Assembly (NCBI RefSeq): GCF_026230105.1
Contig: NC_079480.1
Span: 12,442,488 to 12,506,487 of the forward strand
Origin: Diorhabda sublineata
Taxonomy: Eukaryota; Arthropoda; Insecta; Coleoptera; Chrysomelidae
Direction of reading: 5' to 3'
Length of the DNA: 64,000 nucleotides
The position numbers and the translations under genes were made by a program. Shown piece after piece: positions 36,061 to 45,743 of the stretch (positions are counted from its first letter, which is position 1; each line of letters opens with the position of its first letter). The notes below the pieces were generated by a model. That model was given only the letters and a program-made list of their open reading frames with translations. It did no database searches and had not been told where the DNA came from.

Positions 36061-36782
36061 TATACGAGGTATATCCACAAATAAGTTTGGTTATTGTACA
36101 AAAATCTACAATTGTTCACTAATTTTTTACATAGCTTCCAAAATTTGGTAATTATCTAGATTAGGTTACACCACTCCGATTTCGTTAAAATTTTAGTATG
36201 TTATGGAAAAAATTATTAGTTTGTCCACGTAAGTTGGCGGCATATAGGAAACTTTTTTATTATTAATTTTAAGAAATAAATTTATTCTGTATAAAAAGTT
36301 CTGGATGGTCTAAAACCTAAAATTCAATCATCAGATGCTAAATTTTTTCAGTCGTATACGAGGTTTGTCAAAAAATGTGATTTTTGCTCTAGAGTGAAGT
36401 ACCTTTCTTTTTGACAATATCGAAAATTGTTATAAAGAGAAGATATTTAGAATTAAAAATAGGTTTAAAATATTCGACATTGTTTATTTACATTACAAAA
36501 ATTTTTTTCTACATTTTCTCTGCAATTACGTTGGAAATTTTATATTTGCACATTAATGCATAAGGATGCAGTGGCATTTTTTAAATCTGATAATTAAAGT
36601 AGGCTTTGCAAACTATCTAAATATCGAACATTCGAAAAAAACGTCAACAATCGTGTTTAAAAAAGTGCCACGGTATTTAAACCCTTTTTTTAGGCAGTCT
36701 AACAGTGTTTTTCATAGTTTTTAGAGGTCCGTATTGTACAGTTTTATGTTTGACAAACGTATTTGTTTATGATAAGCTAGAC

Positions 36783-36914
36783 ATGCCACCAACATTAAGT
36801 CTGGAAGAGAATATTGATATTGTGCTAGTAGTGGGTGATAAGTATAAAACATTTCGAGAAGCAGCAGACATTTTTAATTCCCGACATCCAGTTAAAAATA
36901 TTCACAATTTCACA
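36783..36914 (+). pseudogene. Transposase N-terminal helix-turn-helix fragment
   Basis: From the ATG at 36,783 the frame reads MPPTLSLEENIDIVLVVGDK, then YKTFREAADIFNSRHPVKNI. It resembles the N-terminal helix-turn-helix of IS630/Tc1/mariner-superfamily transposases of the DUF4817 kind (xLExxVxIVLxxGExxxxxREAAxxFNxRHP). After KNI the frame runs into the inverted-repeat arm (to 36,986) and the DDE catalytic domain is absent. Upstream in-frame codons (from 36,705) look like non-coding lead-in. In an intact element this domain would bind the terminal repeats. Confidence 0.6.
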
Positions 36915-37159
36915 ATTTTTAATTCTAAACATCTTTTCTTTATAACAATTTTCGATATTGTCAAAAAGAAAGGTACTTTACTCTAGAGCAAAATCAAATT
37001 TTTTGACAAACCTCGTATACGACAGAAAAAATTTAACATCTGATGATTGAATTTTAGGTTTTGGACCATGCAGAACTTTTCATAAAGAATAATTTTTTTT
37101 CGTAAAATTAATAATAAAAAAGTTTCCCATATGAAGCCAACTTACGTGGACACACTGTA

Positions 37160-37379
37160 TGTAGGGCGCGGAAATCATCCGTTCACATAGTTCTTCAACT
37201 TTGAAGTTCCAGAAAAAGAAAAATAATTGATACATCATAGTTTAGCTTTGCATGTTAGATTAGGTTAGCTTAGGTTAGGCTAGACATGCGAAACTAAACT
37301 ATGATGTATAAATTATTTTTCTTTTTCTGGAACTTCAAAGTTGAAGAACTATGTGAAAGGATGATTTTCGCGCCCCACA
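37160..37379. mobile_element. 220-bp foldback MITE with TA duplication
   Basis: Arms of about 95 bp pair almost perfectly: left tgtagggcgcggaaatcatc versus reverse complement of right tgtggggcgcgaaaatcatc, continuing through gttcttcaactttgaagttc and catcatagttta. TA flanks both ends (37,158-37,159 and 37,380-37,381). The loop is ttagattaggttagcttagg-like. An (AT)n run of about 22 bp follows the right end. Confidence 0.92.
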
Positions 37380-37499
37380 TATATATATATATATATATAT
37401 ATCAAATTTCTCAGCATAATTTTCTCTATAACATACTAAAATTTTAACGAAATCGGAGGGTTGTAACCTAATCTAGATAATTTCCCAAAATTTTATAGG

Positions 37500-38188
37500 C
37501 ACGAGATTTTCGAGACAAATAAAAACAAATATTTTAAATGATTATGGGTTTATTGTTTTTCAAAATACTGTTCATTTAGATTAATACACTTTTGAGAGGG
37601 TTTGAATCAATTGTTGAAGCATTTTTCCCATTCCGATTGAGGTACCTCCAAAACAAGTAATTGGAACTCCTCAACTGCTTCTTTAGGTACAGAAAAACGT
37701 CGACCCATCAATTCGTTGTTTAAACTGTTCAAAAAAAGGTTTTGTTTGAATTGATGTGTGTCGTGGTGGTGAATGATTTGTCTTCCGCGATTGGTTTCCC
37801 TGATTTTTTCGAACCCTTCGGGTTAACAAATGCTTGTGTACCATTCAGAATTGACCAATCTACGTTGCTCCAATAGAACGATGGCGACACGTCGAGTTAT
37901 TTCGAAATAACCATTTGCTTCGAAGTGCTTCGTACGCGAATAACTTTTGTTGGATTTGGCTCCACTTGGAAGACACATACAGACACGATTGTTGCTTAGT
38001 TTCGGATTCATATGCATAGATCCATGATTCATCGTCTTTCATTAACTCATATACGTCTTTTGAAAGAGCGCCGATTGAATTTTTTCATCATTTATTTGCA
38101 CCAATTGACAAGATCTGTTTTTTTGAGCGATTGTCGAATTATCTAAAGCGAACAAATCTTTTTTACAGCCAAATATTTACATCTTTGT
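37500..38188 (-). pseudogene. Mariner-type transposase relic (first of two)
   Basis: Minus-strand translation gives, in order, KTDLVNWCK and KFNRRSF (normally NWCxxMMxKFNxGAS), KDDESWIYAYESETKQQS (first catalytic Asp block), ATRRVISK-like text, then LLEQRRLVNSEWYTSIC, and at the left end WKK-like and KMLQQLIQTLSKVY (degraded NWF---KCI). The second and third Asp blocks are not readable, so the middle is deleted or scrambled. Several frame changes and stops are present. The left end, cacgagattttcgagaca, is a mutated mariner terminus. The family is the same as 24,648-25,300. Confidence 0.8.
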
Positions 38189-38196
38189 GGCCATAT

Positions 38197-38437
38197 CCAA
38201 GCGCGAATCCAGGAAGTTGCCCCCTAATCCCTAATTAATTAATTTGGTTTTTTGTTTCAAAGTCGATGAGGAATTGGGGTTTAAAGTGGAAATTGCGTAA
38301 AATTCGTCATTATGTTGTCAAAAACAACGTAATTAACTTATATTTTGTGGATAAAAGGCTTAAAATGTCATTTCTTTGGGGGAGGACTCGTCCTAATACT
38401 AATGATCCCCCTTTGTCAAGAGCCTGGATCTGCCCTC
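38197..38437. mobile_element. 241-bp MITE with 8-bp target duplication
   Basis: ggccatat occurs immediately left (38,189-38,196) and right (38,438-38,445). The ends aagcgcgaatccagg and, reverse-complemented, gagggcagatccagg form a short imperfect inverted repeat. An 8-bp duplication fits hAT- or P-like transposition. The insertion splits a mariner C-terminal region. The 63-codon frame at 38,266-38,457 lies inside it and has no motif. Confidence 0.8.
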
Positions 38438-38445
38438 GGCCATAT

Positions 38446-39346
38446 CTCACAGCTTGAGTATCAACTCTCATAGTGTGACACAAGTTTATGTATGCCTAAC
38501 AGCTCGTTATCATCTTTGAAGTGTTAACCCCAAAGGATTTTAGGTGTATGAAGAGAACAAAGTCGCTAAGAGTTAGCTCCGGGCTGTTCGTCTCAGCCAA
38601 ATTCCTGTAGAAGTTTTTTTATCACGTTCCAATTGTAACGTTGGATAGTATCGTGGAAAAACAACACCTTTTGAGAGTAATCCCCGGCGCTTGATCTGTA
38701 TTGCGTGCCGCCATTTCAATTGTTTGACCTCGTGGTAAAAAATCAATCAGTAAAAAGCCTTTTTGTCCCAAAAAACGGTGCACATGGCTGATCGAGGTCT
38801 CAAAAATTCCCTAGGTTTAACTTGTAGCCTTCCAAAAACTGTGCATTCTCGATCGTTTGTATGTTGTGGTTTTCAGTAAGAATTTCTGGTACCCAACGTG
38901 AGCAAAGTTTTCGAAATTTCAGTTTTTCATTAACAATTTCATGAAATAGTGATCGTGGGGTTTGAAATTTCATAACAAGAACACTAATTGTGAACTTACA
39001 GTTTTACTTCTCGTCAATCGCGTGAAACAATTAATCAGTACGAAAAGACGGGAAATCAAATCATTCTTCATCGTGCACTGGATCACATCCTTCTAATAAT
39101 TGAATTACTCATAACATTTTATCCATAAAGCTCGCAGATTTACCGATAAATTTCAATTGGCTTAACTTTTGCATTTTAAATTAAGGCTGACATCATAAAA
39201 TAGCACTATAAACATCAAGTAGGTAGCAGCGACTGAAATGGGGTATATTTCGTTGAATCAGGACTGCCAATCATACTCGGAACTTCAATCTCAGCGCTAC
39301 CGCTGATGGAAATAGAAAGGGACTAACATTGTCGACATACCTCGTA
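38446..39346 (-). pseudogene. Mariner-type transposase relic (second of two)
   Basis: Starts on the right at a TA with terminal repeat tacgaggtatgtcgacaatg (39,346 reading leftward). Minus-strand coding pieces are RKLCSRW-like text as KFRKLCSRWVP.ILTE, CTVFWDKKGFLLIDFLPRGQ, TIEMAAR, GVVFFHDT (second catalytic Asp region, HDN), and ELTLSDFVLFIHLKSFGV (third Asp block). C-terminal AVRYGHKDVNIWL-like text (from RYDKCLNxxGNYVE) lies across the MITE at about 38,170-38,460. Stops and deletions are numerous; the first Asp block is missing. This belongs to a different mariner subgroup from its left neighbour. Confidence 0.78.
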
Positions 39347-39664
39347 TTTTATCGTGTTCTTTAACCGTTTAACCCTCGTATATGTGCTATTTTAGTATAG
39401 TAGTATAGAGAAGATTCTTCTTCTCCTATCCTGTCCTCCGAACTATAATTGTAACTATAAACTTAGAGTTAAGAAACTTCTTAAAACTGTTTGTTTCTCA
39501 CTCTTAAACTGTTTCCTCCAGTTTTGAAAAGAAAACTCATATTAGATCATAGTCTAGGTACATTATATAAAAGATATTTAGCTAATAAAAACCAAATAAA
39601 TCAAATTTATTGACAATCTATATTAGTACAGTAAACAACGGTAAAAATATGATTAATTTTGTAC
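39347..39664. other. No gene seen
   Basis: Short AT-rich spacer between the mariner terminus and the foldback element; nothing recognised. Confidence 0.5.
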
Positions 39665-40304
39665 TTTCGCGGTCCCCTCGTTTTTTGGCTCTAGAAAATT
39701 GAAAAAATCATCCGATTTCGACGAATGTTTTTTAAATCTTCGTTTTAACGGCTGATTTATGAAAAAAAATATGGAATTAAAAAAAATTAAAACTTATATT
39801 GGTTAGGTTAGTAATATACCATTTTTTTAATGATGAAAATTTTCAATTTTTCAAAGTTAACTTTTAATATCGTGTACTTGATTACAATAAGGGATTTTAA
39901 GAATGTTTCTGTTCATATAATTTTAATGATTACTTAATTAAAAAGGTACAAACGATTATATGTGAGGAAAGCCAATTTTAAGAGAAATTGTTATTATTTT
40001 TAAATGTAAAAATATGATAAACCAACATTTTCGTATAATTTTTTTTTCAATTTTTTCGTCTTTTTTATGTAAATTATGAAAAAAACTTTATTTGATTATT
40101 TGGAACAAAGTTATCAACAATTATACGTGAATGAGTGCATTTTCATGAACATTTAAAGCCCTAAAGCCAATATAAGCTTTCATTTTTTATTCCCATATTT
40201 TTTTTTCGTAAATCCGCAGTACAAACGAAGATTTTGAAAAAAAATTCATCGAAATCGGATGATTTTTCGATTTTCTAGAGCCAAAAAACGAGGGGACCGC
40301 GAAA
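39665..40304. mobile_element. 640-bp foldback element with ~110-bp inverted repeats
   Basis: The left arm tttcgcggtcccctcgtttt ... gaaaatcatccgatttcgacg-type text pairs with the right arm ending aaaacgaggggaccgcgaaa over about 110 bp (39,665-39,772 against 40,193-40,304) at roughly 85-90%. The centre is AT-rich and non-coding. No convincing target duplication is visible. Confidence 0.88.
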
Positions 40305-40936
40305 ATATGGTATTTCTTAGAATTTGCGTGAAATTTTGGAATTAAGTTCTATTTATCCTACCCTATGTCAATTGTGCAAATTGTTGTAAGGGGTGAAAAC
40401 TACCCGTTATTGTCAAAATTCAATAAAATAAAATCCAAAGCATTTATAGAAAGTTAAAAATACATTTGTAGGATTAAAATAAAGATCACATGAAGTTTTA
40501 CGATACTATTTATGTTTTCAATACTCAATCAATGTGTTTCAACCCTTAAAAACGAACCCCTCTTATGATAAAATTAAAACAAAAAACAATTATAGTACTG
40601 TCTTACTTTATTTATTTTCAAAATATTCTTTTTATTGTTTTCAACTCAAATGCTCCTTTATCTCAAATTTCCAACCCTTAAAAATCATCCCTTGTTGCAT
40701 AAAATTTGAAAAAAAACATTTATGATCCTATTTATAGATTTGAAAATATGACTTATGTTAAATTGATATTTTATGCAGTGATTGATTTGTAAATGATAAT
40801 TTTGCATATTTTCATCCCTTAAAAACAACCCATCACGTAAAAAACATTGAAAATTGTAACGATTGTAGTTTGGAAATAATTATATAACATATAATTATAA
40901 GAAAATTAACAAATTAATGTACAAAATAAATAAAAG
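40305..40936. repeat. Dispersed AT-rich repeat, inverted relative to 21.4-22.0 kb
   Basis: Repeated phrases caacccttaaaaacgaaccc, ccaacccttaaaaatcatcc and tcccttaaaaacaaccc at about 40,537, 40,670 and 40,818 are the reverse complement of the aagggatgatttgtaagggt type phrases near 21,690-21,860. Confidence 0.65.
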
Positions 40937-41083
40937 CTAACAATCATCATTAGCACTGTCTGTATTCTCGTCTTCGTCCTCTTCTTCACCACTTTTAAGA
41001 CAATTTTCACCAGAACATCCATTGCAAGTTGAGATATAAAAATGTTCAGTTTTCGGGCAGCCAATCGATGCACGCCATCGTTT
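40937..41083 (-). pseudogene. C-terminal fragment of an unidentified Cys-containing protein
   Basis: A 48-codon minus-strand frame ends at a TAG (40,939-40,937) and reads RWRASIGCPKTEHFYISTC, NGCSGENCLKSGEEEDEDEN, TDSANDDC. It has a Cys cluster (C..C....C spacing in TCNGCSGENC) followed by an acidic tail. The composition and the clean terminal stop look like a real protein C-terminus. I do not recognise the family; a transposon-encoded protein is the likeliest source given the surroundings. There is no start and the frame cannot be extended beyond about 41,090. Confidence 0.4.
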
Positions 41084-41099
41084 TTTGAAATTTCAAAAT

Positions 41100-41250
41100 A
41101 CCATTTGCAAGAGTTCTTCAGTTGGATTAATATTTTATATTAAGATCAACTAATAGCCTGTAGTCACTGGGGGCCAGATCTGGACTATACGATGGATGAG
41201 GAAGCATCGTTGCCATCGAATTCATTTTTTTTTAACGAAATTAGTAGATT
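41100..41250 (-). pseudogene. Mariner transposase relic (third-Asp block)
   Basis: The minus strand encodes LPHPSYSPDLAPSDYRLL then VDLNIKYN, the well-conserved third catalytic Asp region of mariner transposases, followed by EELLQMVF-like text. Only about 50 codons remain. It abuts the cullin-like pseudogene. Confidence 0.8.
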
Positions 41251-41251
41251 A

Positions 41252-41799
41252 TTAGTTGCGTGCTGGGAATAAAGAAGCAGCTGAAGAAAAATTAGAAAGA
41301 CTAGATAAAATCATGACGCTTTTCGTTTTATTCATGGCATAGATGTATTTGAAGTCTTTTATAAGTGAAAAAACTCGTTGTAGGAAAATCCACGAGTGTG
41401 GATGTCGAAAAAAGGATGCTTAGTAAACTGAAACAAGAATGTGGTGGAGGATTCACTCCAAATTGGAAGGAATGTTTAAAGATATAGAACTTAGCAAAGA
41501 TATAAACATTTAAATGTTAATACTCGAATTCTAGCCTATGATATGACTGTCAGCATTCCCACAGTGGGCTATTGGCCGATTTATCAGGCTTTGGTTGTCG
41601 CCCTTTCTGATCAGATGGTAAGATTTCAGGACATTTTTAAGGATGTCTATCTTAGTGTAAAAAAAATCCAGTGGCAACCCACATTTTGATTGAGAGCTAC
41701 ATTGACCAAAGGACCAAAGGAATTAGTTGTTCCTTATTTCAAACTTTGGTTATTTTGTTTTCTAATTGATATTACTTCAAAATGGTCTGTGATAATTAA
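41252..41799 (+). pseudogene. Cullin-4-like pseudogene, part 1
   Basis: Decayed copy of a cullin-4 coding region; intact CUL4 is the scaffold of CRL4 ubiquitin ligases. Pieces in order, with frame changes, are LRAGNKEAAEEKLERLDKIM, FRFIHGIDVFEVFYK, VGKSTSVDVEKRMLSKLKQE-like text (read across frames), GMFKDIELSKDIN, LAYDMTVSIPTVGYWPIYQA, MVRFQDIFKDVYLS, KIQWQPTF and LRATLTKGPKELVV. All blocks are contiguous, so no intron is visible over this part, which suits a retrocopy or a single large exon. Stops (for example FYK*) and at least three frameshifts make it non-functional. Its left end adjoins a mariner relic; its right end stops at the TTAA where a piggyBac-like relic begins. Confidence 0.88.
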
Positions 41800-42971
41800 A
41801 ATAAAAATTTCATCATAAACAATATGGATTTACGTCCAAGCAACTAAAGTTGCTTCTGGTGACTTGAAGAGTCACCTCAGTTTAAAAAATTTAGTGTGTT
41901 ATCAGGATTTAAATTAGAAAAATGAGACTAAACATTTTTTGAAATTATTTTTATCAATCAAAAATGTAACTGCAGAGTTATTAATCTATAATATTTCACC
42001 TAATTTTTCTCTAAACGTCAACAATTTATATTTTATGGTTGATGGTACTAAAACAAACATTCCGAGTGGAAACAAACATTGCATTTCTTACATGAGTGAA
42101 TTGTTCGATTTTTGCATCTAACCAATCCGAATGAAGCTTATATTTTCCTGTACGAGTTGGGCGTGGTCCACGACCAGATGATTTTGTACCATAATGCTGC
42201 AGAATGTCATCCTTGGATCATCCAAGCAGTTATGGTCAAAAACACATTAAGCCACCAACATCTTTGTTACAATCCTATATGTGGATATGAATTGGCATTA
42301 TTTATACTTTTTGGAAAACCGATTCGCGGATTTTGGGTCACTTCGAACACCATTTGTCAAAACTGTAATTATTATCATTCCATCGGACCAAATTCATTTC
42401 CCCCATTGGATATTATTTGACACTTATTCCCTACTTCTCGAAAAAATCCCTGCAGGATTTCATAATTTACATTCTTTTCACGTGATATCCCTGTTCCCAA
42501 AGAACGTTTTCGGTTAAGTTTCCTCACAAGTTTTTTAGAAGTGATAAAATTGTCAAAAAAAATTTTGCTTCCTCTCTTGAATTCAGATTTTTCAGCCCCT
42601 TGTCCGAGACCGTGTGGTGTCTAATTCAGTATGGGCACCAACGTTGAAGAATTAAAAAAATTGATTCACTCAAGTGCCAAATTTTGTAGTTCAATTCCAT
42701 TTTTTCACCATAAAATACAAAATGGAAATAATAGCACTGTTAAAAAGAAAATAACTTACCTCTTTTCTCAATTAAATCAACCAGGTAACTGGCAGTAAAT
42801 GGAGTTACCCAAAACGACCTGTTTTAACCATAGTTTTGTCAACCAAACCACCTGCCCATTATCTACCCATTTTAATATTAAAAGTATCTCTAATGGCCAA
42901 AACTTGGATCTTATATTCCAAAAAAATATTTATTAGTCAAGCAACTTTAGTTGGGGATGTTCACCAATGGG
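41800..42971 (+). mobile_element. PiggyBac-like transposon relic
   Basis: Bounded by TTAA on both sides (41,796-41,799 and 42,972-42,975). Coding remnants on the plus strand include LFGKPIRGFWV, YYHSIGPNSFPP and, in another frame, IPSDQIHFPHWILFDTYSLL with LEKIPAGFHNLHSF. These match the piggyBac blocks KPIRFGFK..., YHSIGLGxxVV, and FFDNYFTSxxLLEKLxxxGFxATGTxREN. The catalytic Asp of the FFDN block survives as FD, but NYFTS is degraded. Frames 41,939-42,121, 42,112-42,420 and 42,281-42,517 are its pieces. Subterminal inverted motifs caactaaagttgctt (41,851) and aagcaactttagttg (42,937) lie near the ends. The right terminus begins CCC when read inward, as in piggyBac elements; the left terminus does not. 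Confidence 0.82.
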
Positions 42972-43110
42972 TTAAAGCAGCTACTAATATAGAAGATTCA
43001 GTCCTTAGCCTATGGTAAAGCTAGAGTTCTCTATAAACTACCCAAAGGAATATATATTGATGAAAATTAATCTAATTCAAATGAATTCTCAATTCAAACA
43101 ATAGTATCAA
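42972..43110 (+). pseudogene. Cullin-4-like pseudogene, part 2
   Basis: Continues the cullin reading across the insertion: KAATNIEDSVLS, then KARVLYKLPKGIYIDEN and KINLIQMNSQ, corresponding to CUL4 IKxATxIEDxEL..., GKARVLxKxPKG and FRIKINQIQMKET. Three residues of the RRTLQSL segment are lost and stops interrupt the frame. Similarity ends near 43,105, short of the neddylation and winged-helix C-terminus. Confidence 0.85.
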
Positions 43111-43735
43111 GCTTTATAATTTAATGATTTTAATTTTATAAATAACAAATCATCAATCACACTAAATCGTTTGTCTGTTAGTGATTCAAATATTTCCTAA
43201 CCTCACTACCTCATAAATTAACTATTTATTCAGATCCTCGGTGAAATTTTTGAATGGGAAAATATTTGCATCCAAAATATGGTTTTACTAAGATCTCAGA
43301 GAGCTTAAAATCATAGAATACGATGGGATATCCTTCTAATATTAAAGTTTTCTTTTTGTATAATTATTTAGTAAACATTGGCAACCGATATTATCATGAT
43401 ACACCCTATATACTTTAGTTCTATTAAAATCGGCGTAGTTCTACTCTGCGTTTTCGTAAAAATAAAGTCGTACATGGAAAAATTCTGTTAGCACGGGATC
43501 CATTCGATATTTAATTTCGTGACGTAATTTTCGACAAACATCATGAACAATAAACATGTTTTGCAGCAGCAAAATGCGAACATAACAAGCGAACGCTCGA
43601 AAAACAGATAGCAAACGTGATACGTAGGTAGGTTATACGGTGTATAATATAAACGAATAATAAAACGCTGATGACAACGAAAACTCATATTTATTTTCCT
43701 CTATCGCTAATTTTTAATCGCGTAAGGCAACTTGA
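43111..43735. other. No gene seen
   Basis: AT-rich; caccctatatact at about 43,402 is a motif often found at insect DNA-transposon ends, but no partner was found. Confidence 0.4.
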
Positions 43736-44100
43736 GCTCACCGACAAAACAGAAAACTGTAATGTGGACTCCATCATCGAATGAGAGAGAACCCGAACGT
43801 AGCAGCAAAGAGCAATGTCTAAGTTATTATCAATTACTGTGACTCAGCCGTTTGCCGGCCCGTCCGGCGATCACACCCATGCATAAAACATAGTCTGTCT
43901 TTGTCTATTCCGGCATTCGGATCGATCGGCGGACGGGCTGGAGTATGGTTAGGTTGGGTCGCCCGTGCTCCCTACTCTAATAAGTTTCTTGTGACGCTAT
44001 CTCTCTCTGGTACACGGTTTATACTCGTGTGCTTCTTTTTCCTTGACGTCAGTGTTTCACTGGTATCCATAGACGGAGAAAACGGATAGTGATTCACATG
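43736..44100. promoter_or_regulatory. GC-richer island, function unknown
   Basis: Contains gccggcccgtccggcg, gatcgatcggcggacgg and a cAMP-response-like ttgacgtca in otherwise AT-rich DNA. The 62-codon plus frame (43,901-44,089) has a hydrophobic end but no motif. Could be a promoter/5' UTR or an old insertion. Confidence 0.22.
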
Positions 44101-44879
44101 GAAAATCATCGTTTGATTTTAAATTTACAAATAATGGAATGCCGGATTAGTAACCATCTAGAACGATGATTCAAGAAAAATTCTTATGGAAGCTACTTTA
44201 ATTGTAGCGATAAATTTTTTTAAAAAACTATATTTTTTTACAACTGTCATAAAAGTGACATTAATGACAGCCAACAGAGCTAGAAACATTGTTTACGTGG
44301 AAGGGTATTAAATATATTGGTAATTATCTAAAATTGAGCCCCCAAACACTATCGATTTGGGTTTGTGGGGGGTGATAAAGAAAAGTATACTGAACACAAA
44401 AAAATTATTCCAGTCGTCGGTCACGCCTTGTTAAAAAAATAGAGAGGGTTAAAGAATAAAAATTTGACATTTTCGGAATTACGTGTGTTAACAAATTATA
44501 AATTTTATTTGAAAAAATCTAAACAAAAAATACAGCTAAATAGTGTTAGTGTTAACAGTGTTATAGTTGTTAATTGACGTAACCATAAGTAATCATTATT
44601 TTATCATAGAAAAATACATATGGAAAAATTGAAAATTCAATAACTATTTTTTTATGATAAAAAAAGATCAAGGGGTGTAGCGGGGGGAGGGGGTGTTAAA
44701 AGAGCACGCAAGATATTCTATATGAATAGTGTTCTTGAGTAGCAGCTAACCTAACCTAATTTAACCTAACCTAACTTAAAAACAATGACATAGGGGATGG
44801 AGGATGATCAATATTTAACAATTATTACTCATGAACCTTAAGATCGTGGTAAAACTAGAATAATTGCTAATAATAATGT
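44101..44879. other. No gene; G-rich tract and TTAGG-type motif
   Basis: 44,673-44,697 has gcggggggagggggtgtt, potentially G-quadruplex forming. 44,747-44,776 reads taacctaacctaatttaacc and continues as ctaacctaac, a degenerate telomere-type (CCTAA)n run. Confidence 0.5.
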
Positions 44880-45743
44880 CTTGCAACGTTAGGGAGCTTC
44901 CCAACACATTACCAGAATCCCCAGTAAGATCATAACAAGTAGAAGTCGTATTGTTAGAGGTTAGGAAAATGTTTTCCGCAATAGCATTTCTATTAGCAAT
45001 GGAATTAACAACTTAGCACTCGGCTACGCTCGAAGACTTCTATCCACCATGTTGTTTTATCTTCTTTACATTTGCTTCTGAATCTGCCAGCAAAGAACGG
45101 GGGATATACGAAAATAGTGGCCTGTCTATTGCTTGGTTTGTGGCAGTTTGAGAAATTCGGCGACAATAGAGGTTATTTACCCCAAATGTATTCATACCAA
45201 CTGGATTGGCAGTGCATTTTCTATTTATATATTGCAGATAAAAAACTACGACTGACTTTCGGTTTTGTGTTTGGAAGTTGATGATTTACTTGTTATTTCG
45301 ATACCTTCCACTGGTCAATTACACATTTTTTCCCACCGATAGGCTCGACATAAACAGAAAATAGTTGTAACCTTAATTATCAGGTATTTTTCATCTGGTA
45401 TCATGTTTATAAACTTCTTAACTTGTTCATGTGTGAGAATTTTTGATTTTTTTGAACGGTATACTTCACTTTTCTGTTTTAAATATAATTTTAACAGGAT
45501 CGCTTGACTAGATCATTGAAAATTTGTTTCACAAAGTTGATGAGCTCCATATTCTTCATTTTTCTTGTAAGTATGCTAAGAAAACAGACTCATTGAAGTT
45601 TCTTTCTACTTTGTTCAATTTATACCATGCCAGGAGATTGGTATATTCAATATCGTACTGCCGAGTTGATTTTTTAGGTAGGTGTTGCAAAGTTGCTCTT
45701 TAATATCCACAGGAACAATCAAATCCACACTTTTATTAACCAT
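44880..45743 (-). pseudogene. Crypton tyrosine-recombinase transposase relic
   Basis: A nearly full Crypton-type recombinase in broken frames. From an ATG at 45,743 the minus strand reads MVNKSVDLIVPVDIKEQL, STRQYDIEYTNLLAWYKLN and KVERNFNESVFLAYLQEK (N-terminal core-binding region), then SKKSKILTHEQVKKFINMIP and DEKYLIIKVTTIFCLC with RAYRWEKMCNLPVEGIE (catalytic domain with the first Arg region, here degraded). IHLG.ITSIVAEFLKLPQTK, TGHYFR (HxxR box) and LLADSEANVKKIKQHGG with KSSSVAEC (C-terminal helix before the nucleophile) follow. The Trp after HGG is a TAG, and the codon where the catalytic Tyr is expected (AEGY) is TAA. Cryptons move by tyrosine-recombinase strand exchange of a circular form, without terminal inverted repeats. 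Frame changes occur about every 40-60 codons. Confidence 0.88.

Larger units (their letters stand above)
36131..37497. mobile_element. Long palindromic (foldback) element with nested insertions
   Basis: Left arm 36,131-36,460 matches the reverse complement of about 36,915-37,497. Matching landmarks are aattatctagattaggttac, cgatttcgttaaaatttta, cacgtaagttgg, aaacctaaaattcaatcatc, tatacgaggtttgtcaaaaa and ctttctttttgacaatatcg. The right arm is interrupted by a 220-bp MITE at 37,160. The arms include tacgagg ends bordering TA at about 36,358 and 37,013, suggesting a mariner-type element inside an older palindrome. The unique centre (36,461-36,914) holds a transposase N-terminus. Confidence 0.85.
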
